Of a DNA stretch of 64,000 nucleotides, positions 60,572 to 64,000 are shown piece after piece (position 1 is the first letter of the stretch; every line of letters starts with the position of its first letter). Made by a program: the position numbers and the translations under genes. Source of the DNA: Dimorphilus gyrociliatus (taxonomy: Eukaryota > Annelida > Polychaeta > Dinophilidae); contig CAJFCJ010000031.1 in NCBI GenBank assembly GCA_904063045.1, positions 62,001 through 126,000 on the forward strand. The letters are read 5' to 3'. The notes under the pieces are model-generated. The model made no database searches. It saw only the letters and a program-made list of their open reading frames with translations, and had not been told where the DNA came from.

Positions 60572-61348
60572 ATGAACGAACAAGTGAAAACTACGGGAGC
60601 CGAAAATAACCCTCACAAAGTATATAGAAATGGAGAGAACTATTCAAAAAAATTGAGAATTGTTCACATATCTGATACCCATCTTGAAAGGGACAATCAG
60701 AATATACCAGACGGTGATATAATTATTCATTCAGGTGATTTTGGTCAATACAGATCGGGATTATCAAAGGAAGAATACTTTTCAAGATTGAACAGTTTTT
60801 TTAAAAATCTACCTCATAAATATAAGATTTTCGTTGGTGGAAATCATGATAGTCCTCTGGTAGATTGCCAGAGAAGTTTAATAACCGAGTGTCAGTATTT
60901 GATTGATGAATCGGTGACGATAGAAGGTATACGAATATACGGATCACCTTGGAACAAGTGGAGATATACATCGTTTGCCAGAGCGTTTACCATAAAGAAT
61001 ATAAAAGCCAAGTGGGAATTAATAGATCAAGATTCGGACATAGTTGTAACTCATCAGCCGCCATTTAATTTGCTCGATTTGGCCAGTTATAACCATTATA
61101 TACCGAATTTTTTGGTTAAACTTCTAAGCTCTTCTCGCTGCGAGATTTGTAGTCAATATCATCCAGGTAGAAATCATTGGGGATCGAAAAGTCTTCGAAG
61201 GATTCTAACTGAAAAGATAAAGCCAACACTACATCTATTCGGTCACGTTCACGAGTGTTTTGGGGCTACAACAAACGATAAAATACTCTTTTGTAACAGC
61301 GCTATTAAACAACGGGGACATCCTCAGGTTATCGATTTCTACTTTTAA
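60572..61348 (+). CDS. MPPED-type calcineurin-like metallophosphoesterase, copy 1
   Basis: Intronless 258-aa protein of the calcineurin-like metallophosphoesterase superfamily, closest in layout to the MPPED1/MPPED2 group. All metal-binding blocks are present in order: SDTH (D-x-H, about residue 34), GD of HSGDF (about 55), GNHD (about 90), THQPP (about 156) and GHVHE (about 226). The GHVH block is intact, whereas mammalian MPPED2 is weakened at this position, so this enzyme is probably active on small phosphodiesters such as cyclic nucleotides, as reported for bacterial and MPPED relatives. The chain ends naturally at QVIDFYF. The insert with CEIC (about 190) could bind metal. A second paralogue begins only 7 bp downstream. 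The start is the first ATG in frame; it directly follows a CRE palindrome. Confidence 0.85.
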   Translation: MNEQVKTTGAENNPHKVYRNGENYSKKLRIVHISDTHLERDNQNIPDGDIIIHSGDFGQYRSGLSKEEYFSRLNSFFKNLPHKYKIFVGGNHDSPLVDCQRSLITECQYLIDESVTIEGIRIYGSPWNKWRYTSFARAFTIKNIKAKWELIDQDSDIVVTHQPPFNLLDLASYNHYIPNFLVKLLSSSRCEICSQYHPGRNHWGSKSLRRILTEKIKPTLHLFGHVHECFGATTNDKILFCNSAIKQRGHPQVIDFYF

Positions 61349-61355
61349 ATCGGTA

Positions 61356-62105
61356 ATGGCGGGAAACAAATCTGCATTCAAACACGAGAAAATTGGTTCT
61401 GGGAAATTAAAGGCTCGCGTAGTAATTGTTTCTGATACGCACGGTTGTCACAATAAGCTTTTACCTTCGATTCCTGATGGAGATATTTTCATACACGCCG
61501 GCGATTTTATATATTATGATGATCATAGTACTAAAGATTTTAAGGGCGCTTGTCTGCAAGTAGATGAGTTCTTTTCAAAATTGACACATAAAAGGAAATT
61601 CATTGTCTTCGGTAATCACGACCAGCCTTTCTGTGATATTGCATCCGATGTCATTCGTGATAGTTTGAAGAATGTTGAATGTTTACTGGACGAGATGGTC
61701 GAAGTGGACGGTCTTCGAATCTACGGTTCACCTTGGACTGTTAGAAGAGAAAGCTCGTCGGCAACTTCATTCACCAAACAACGTGAAGATATGAAAGACG
61801 TTTGGGAGAAAGTTCCAAGAGATTTGGATATTCTAGTAACTCATAGTCCACCTTACGCTCTGCTAGATGGTGAACCTGAGGGTACTACTCCTTGTAAAAT
61901 TAAATGCAGAGATCATCCCCATTTAGGTTGTCCTCATTTGCGGAAAGCTATTCTTGAAGATATAAAAGCAAAAATGCACGTTTTCGGACACAATCATCGA
62001 AGTAATGGTCTATATAGATATTCTAAATGCAAAACTTTGTTTTGTAATGCTGCAATTGATATGAGAATGTACGGTTTGCCTATTGTCGTTGATTTTCACG
62101 AATAG
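61356..62105 (+). CDS. MPPED-type calcineurin-like metallophosphoesterase, copy 2
   Basis: Intronless 249-aa paralogue of the preceding gene in a different frame (start ATGGCGGGAAAC). Metal-site motifs are complete: VSDTHG, HAGDF, FGNHD, THSPP and FGHNH. The frame is open further upstream inside copy 1, but similarity to copy 1 begins only after this Met, so I chose it. A Cys-rich insert (PCKIKCRDHPHLGCPH) sits where copy 1 has CEICSQYHPGRNH. Both copies share IYGSPW and LFCN(A/S)AI, and the C terminus PIVVDFHE is family-like. Predicted cytosolic phosphodiesterase. Only 7 bp separate its start from the stop of copy 1, with no poly(A) signal and no AG acceptor between, suggesting one shared transcript. 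Confidence 0.86.
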   Translation: MAGNKSAFKHEKIGSGKLKARVVIVSDTHGCHNKLLPSIPDGDIFIHAGDFIYYDDHSTKDFKGACLQVDEFFSKLTHKRKFIVFGNHDQPFCDIASDVIRDSLKNVECLLDEMVEVDGLRIYGSPWTVRRESSSATSFTKQREDMKDVWEKVPRDLDILVTHSPPYALLDGEPEGTTPCKIKCRDHPHLGCPHLRKAILEDIKAKMHVFGHNHRSNGLYRYSKCKTLFCNAAIDMRMYGLPIVVDFHE

Positions 62106-62257
62106 TTCTTAAATTTTCTTTCCATCAAGATAAAGCATAATATACTTGTCTTTATAAGGCTGTATAGAAATATATTGCACAGTCTTTTTTTATACAATAT
62201 ATTTGTTATATACGTAAGTAAGAGGATATTAATTGAAGAGTTTGACTATGAATAACC

Positions 62258-62263
62258 AATAAA
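62258..62263 (+). terminator. Poly(A) signal AATAAA after the phosphoesterase pair
   Basis: Canonical hexamer about 153 nt after the second stop codon. No AATAAA lies between the two phosphoesterase genes, so this would serve both. Confidence 0.55.
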
Positions 62264-62755
62264 ATATATCAATTATAGAAAGAATTTTATCCTTCGTTGG
62301 CTTGTTAATCTTTCTCTTTCTTTTTAATTTACATGGAACAGCGTGAATAAAGACCATAGAGTGAAGATAAGAGCATGCGGTGCGACTTTAATTAATCTAA
62401 TAGACAGCAGTTGCAAAGAAGACTAAAGGAAGTTGGAAAATACTTTCTAAAATTAACCAAAGGTAGAATATAAATCGGTCATATAGGACTGTCAGCAGAT
62501 CACCTTATCATAAAATTTCATACGATTTACCAAATAAATTAGACTGGAGAAAGGAGTTTTTCAACACTGAAATTAAAAATTTTACGCCCTTCGCCAGCCC
62601 CTTTTAAAATAAATAACGAATATCTACAATGTCATTTCTTATAAGTTATCTTTGTCATATATCAAGTATATCTTATGAAAATACTTAGAGATAATATGAA
62701 AACCAGCTGAAGAAATCTTTACTGTATATTTACTGTATATTTTCCAGTATATACA

Positions 62756-62793
<38 letters not shown>

Positions 62794-64000
62794 CAGTAGA
62801 TGACCAGTTTAAATCGTATTAGCATTATTTCTACTAATTAAATAGAATTAATTTTTTCGCATGGGTATGTATATTCATTTATTTAATTAGCTGCTAATAC
62901 TATTTTCACATGCTTGGACAAAAATATAGAAAAGTAAAAAAACACTCTTTCACTCTCTCTCTCGTTCTTTCTCTCCTTTGAGAAATGTACAGTATATGTA
63001 CAGTATATTCCTTTGTTTCTATAAAATAAGTTGACAATAGAGGCATACAAATTTGAGGAGAAAAAGAGCATACAAAATCACTCGAACTGAAAAGAAGGGG
63101 AAAAGAGAAATAGGAGAAAGATATTTCTCTTAAAATAGACTTATAATTGTTGTACTAACAATATAATTTTACTGAAATACGTAATTTTTTTTTGTTTCTG
63201 TCAAAGGAAAAGCTATCATTTCGGTTTGTTGATGTTGAATTTGTGACAAGGAAAGCATTACGTTTTGATGTATAAATATAGAAAGTTCTAAATAAGGTAA
63301 CCGTATTTTCACTCTAACACTTCCCTCCCCTTCCCCTCCCTCCGCATGTATGTTAATATTTCATTTAAGTGAAAAGTTCTTGGAAACAAAAAAAGATTAA
63401 GGCGACAAAAAATTAAAAGTCTGCTAATAGACGACTTATAAAGCGTCTCATTAAAGGGGCATCTTGTGGAAGAATAATACAAGTATATGATGACTACAAG
63501 TTGAATAAGAAAATCGTTGTCGTTCCGGCTTATCCCCCTCCCTCTCCCTTAAATTATTTAAATAACTCTTGACCTAAAAAAAAGTCTATTGATAATAGAA
63601 TCTTTTTTATCAGGAAAAGAAGTAGGAGAGCGAGAAAGGCGGAGAGAAATAGGGAGAAACTTTCATAGAAGAGGAACAGAGAGGGAGATTTATCTAAAGC
63701 AAATATTTATATTTTTATTTAATAATAACAAAGAAAGAAATATTAACAAGAGAAGCCAGTTTCTTTTTCTACCTGCAGAAAAAAAAATCCAATCAATATC
63801 AAGTACCAAGCGTCTAAACGTTCCTACATAAAAGAGTAAGGGAAAGAATTTTGTAAAATATTTCTATTATTCATTTCTACGGAGTGAAGCGTCTTTTAAG
63901 AAAAAGGTTTATTGGTGATTGTTCAAGTATTTATTAAACAAATTTTATTTGTATACAAGTGTAAATCATATAAAAAGGTAATAAATTATATAGTAATAGA
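62264..64000. other. Gene-free right end of the window
   Basis: No supported exon. Contains a TA tract (about 62759-62790), repeated TACTGTATAT/GTACAGTATAT elements (62720-62760 and 62987-63007), CT-rich and purine-rich low-complexity stretches. A plus-strand open frame at 63589-63831 is purine-rich and low in complexity. Confidence 0.4.
62759..62790. repeat. TA microsatellite
   Basis: Pure TA run of about 16 units next to several ACTGTATAT elements. Confidence 0.85.

Noticed and set aside
61260-61355. Upstream extension of phosphoesterase copy 2 into copy 1
   Set aside because: Open frame only; no similarity to the family begins before the Met at 61356, and the overlap is out of frame with copy 1.
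63589-63831. Purine-rich 80-codon open frame near the right end
   Set aside because: Low-complexity Glu/Arg-rich translation with no supporting signals.

Overview
This is an AT-rich window (roughly 70% A+T by eye) from an animal nuclear genome. Genes are split into many exons with GT-AG introns, most only 50-70 bp long, with a few long introns near 5' ends. Gene content (RASL10-type GTPase, ABCB8, RNF213, tetraspanin, CUB protein, MPPED-type phosphoesterases) is metazoan. The tiny introns and close gene packing suggest an invertebrate with a compact genome, for example a small lophotrochozoan/annelid; the species cannot be fixed from the sequence. All gene models below were spliced by hand from reading frame, splice sites, phase continuity and family resemblance.

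Layout. 495-1106: intronless RASL10-like small GTPase. 1107-7118: 6 kb with no gene seen. 7119-10086 (minus): complete 11-exon ABCB8-like mitochondrial half-transporter (688 aa). Head to head with it across 809 bp, 10896-27406 (plus): a complete 27-exon RNF213 orthologue (4862 aa) with CBM-like N terminus, stalk, AAA core, RING and RZ finger. 28347-29249: small Ser-rich protein of unknown function with a CxxC..CxxC motif. 30700-31560: decayed relic of the 3' end of an RNF213 copy. 33689-39908: a second, intact 17-exon RNF213 paralogue (1722 aa) that stops before the AAA core and carries no AAA, RING or RZ module. 39909-44063: no gene seen. 44064-45606 (minus): tetraspanin, divergent from an unrecognised 207-aa ORF at 46460. 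47621-51520: secreted CUB - His/Tyr/Pro-rich sequon repeat - CUB protein (1153 aa). 51521-56232: no gene seen. 56233-60082: Cys-rich secreted protein with a C-terminal GPI-anchor-like tail (511 aa). 60572-62105: two tandem MPPED-type metallophosphoesterases only 7 bp apart. 62106-64000: no gene seen.

The main point of interest is the RNF213 locus. RNF213 is a giant AAA-ATPase/E3 ligase of cell-autonomous immunity and lipid-droplet biology. Here it has been tandemly duplicated. Thirteen consecutive intron phases are identical between the full gene and the short paralogue, yet the short copy has lost all catalytic parts while keeping an open frame through 17 exons. A third copy survives only as a relic. 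A stalk-only RNF213 could act as a regulator or decoy of the full enzyme, but that is inference. Second in interest are the two phosphoesterase ORFs, whose spacing leaves almost no room for separate transcription units, and the tandem-repeat CUB protein.
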